Below, piece after piece: positions 16,098 through 16,380 of a stretch of DNA of 16,380 nt. The notes under the pieces were generated by a model, which made no database searches, was not told the DNA's origin, and worked only from the letters and a program-made list of their open reading frames with translations. Position 1 is the stretch's first letter, and each line of letters begins with the position of its first letter. The position numbers and the translations under genes were made by a program. This DNA is from Bacillus sp. ISL-7 (lineage in GTDB: Bacteria > Bacillota > Bacilli > Bacillales_B > DSM-18226). Location: positions 1-16,380 of the forward strand of contig NZ_JAGGQW010000110.1 of the NCBI RefSeq assembly GCF_018613065.1, in the 5' to 3' direction.

Positions 16098-16126
16098 TTG
16101 ACCAATCCTTTTATATGCTGTAATAT
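16098..16126 (+). promoter_or_regulatory. rRNA operon promoter P1
   Basis: TTGACC (16098-16103), a 17-bp spacer and TAATAT (16121-16126). The predicted start near 16133 is directly followed by a perfect hairpin TCGTC-ACAGA-GACGA (16135-16149). Confidence 0.8.
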
Positions 16127-16172
16127 ATGAAAAGTCGTCACAGAGACGATGAAATGCAAATGAAAAAAGTTG

Positions 16173-16201
16173 TTGACTTCTGGTTGATAACTTGATAAGA
16201 T
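16173..16201 (+). promoter_or_regulatory. rRNA operon promoter P2
   Basis: TTGACT (16173-16178), a 17-bp spacer and TAAGAT (16196-16201), 75 bp after P1. This is the usual tandem arrangement of Bacillus rRNA operons. The predicted start near 16208 is the first base of the hairpin GTCGC-TTTTAG-GCGAC (16208-16223). Confidence 0.82.
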
Positions 16202-16231
16202 AATAAAGTCGCTTTTAGGCGACAGAGAAAT

Positions 16232-16301
16232 TGTTCTTTGAAAACTAAACAAACAAAATCGTGCAAACAAACAAAAATTTTAGTTTCAATTAAGAAACTA
16301 A
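16232..16301 (+). promoter_or_regulatory. rRNA leader: boxA antitermination site and pre-16S hairpin
   Basis: TGTTCTTTGAAA (16232-16243) matches the Bacillus boxA, where NusB/NusE bind to make rRNA transcription resistant to Rho and pausing. Further on, TTAGTTTC (16280-16287) pairs with GAAACTAA (16294-16301), a hairpin in the precursor just before 16S. The rest of the leader is A-rich. Confidence 0.8.
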
Positions 16302-16329
16302 GCCAACGTAACAAAATGAGCTAATCAAC

Positions 16330-16380
16330 TTTCTTGGAGAGTTTGATCCTGGCTCAGGACGAACGCTGGCGGCGTGCCTA
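16330..16380 (+). rRNA. rrs: 16S ribosomal RNA, 5' end (cut by the window edge)
   Basis: The sequence GGAGAGTTTGATCCTGGCTC, then AGGACGAACGCTGGCGGCGT, is the universal 5' end of bacterial 16S rRNA in its Bacillus form. The mature 5' end is placed at about 16330 by comparison with B. subtilis. It is the first gene of the second rRNA operon, in the same orientation as the 5S at the left edge. Confidence 0.97.

Overview
The window reads as a piece of a spore-forming Bacillaceae chromosome close to the replication origin. It opens inside the 5S rRNA gene of one ribosomal operon and closes 51 bases into the 16S rRNA gene of the next one, in the same orientation. Between them lie, in the order known from Bacillus subtilis, yaaC(-), guaB, dacA, pdxS, pdxT, serS, tRNA-Ser(UGA), dck(-), dgk(-), yaaH/sleL(-), tadA, the large SRP RNA (scr), dnaX, yaaK/ybaB, recR, yaaL and bofA. 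The low G+C content, strong AGGAGG-type ribosome binding sites, frequent TTG/GTG starts and the sporulation genes yaaH and bofA agree with this. The genus cannot be fixed by eye. As I recall the B. subtilis map, yaaI sits between yaaH and tadA; it is absent here.

Layout: 1-108 5S rRNA and its terminator; 211-557 a seven-copy 52-bp tandem repeat with conserved hairpins; 572-618 a terminator-like hairpin; 631-1572 yaaC, divergent from guaB (1679-3148); dacA (3319-4680); the vitamin B6 operon pdxST (4878-6351); a T-box leader and serS (6375-8002); a 181-bp palindromic dispersed element and the serS terminator; tRNA-Ser with its own promoter and terminator; the deoxynucleoside kinase pair dgk-dck on the minus strand; the spore glycosidase yaaH; tadA and scr; then dnaX, a second palindromic element, yaaK, recR, yaaL and bofA; and finally the tandem promoters and leader of the next rRNA operon.

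Most genes are housekeeping: GMP synthesis, cell-wall trimming, pyridoxal phosphate synthesis, seryl-tRNA formation, deoxynucleoside salvage, tRNA wobble editing, protein targeting, and replication and repair (dnaX, recR). yaaH and bofA belong to sporulation and germination.

I see no clear new protein system. The unexplained signals are in non-coding DNA: (1) the 52-bp hairpin array after the 5S gene; (2) two copies of a long palindromic element with compensatory base changes, one splitting dnaX from yaaK; (3) small hairpins placed at the predicted +1 of three stable-RNA promoters; (4) a tRNA-Ser gene with U rather than the usual G at discriminator position 73; (5) a dck-position kinase that resembles the lactobacillus type.
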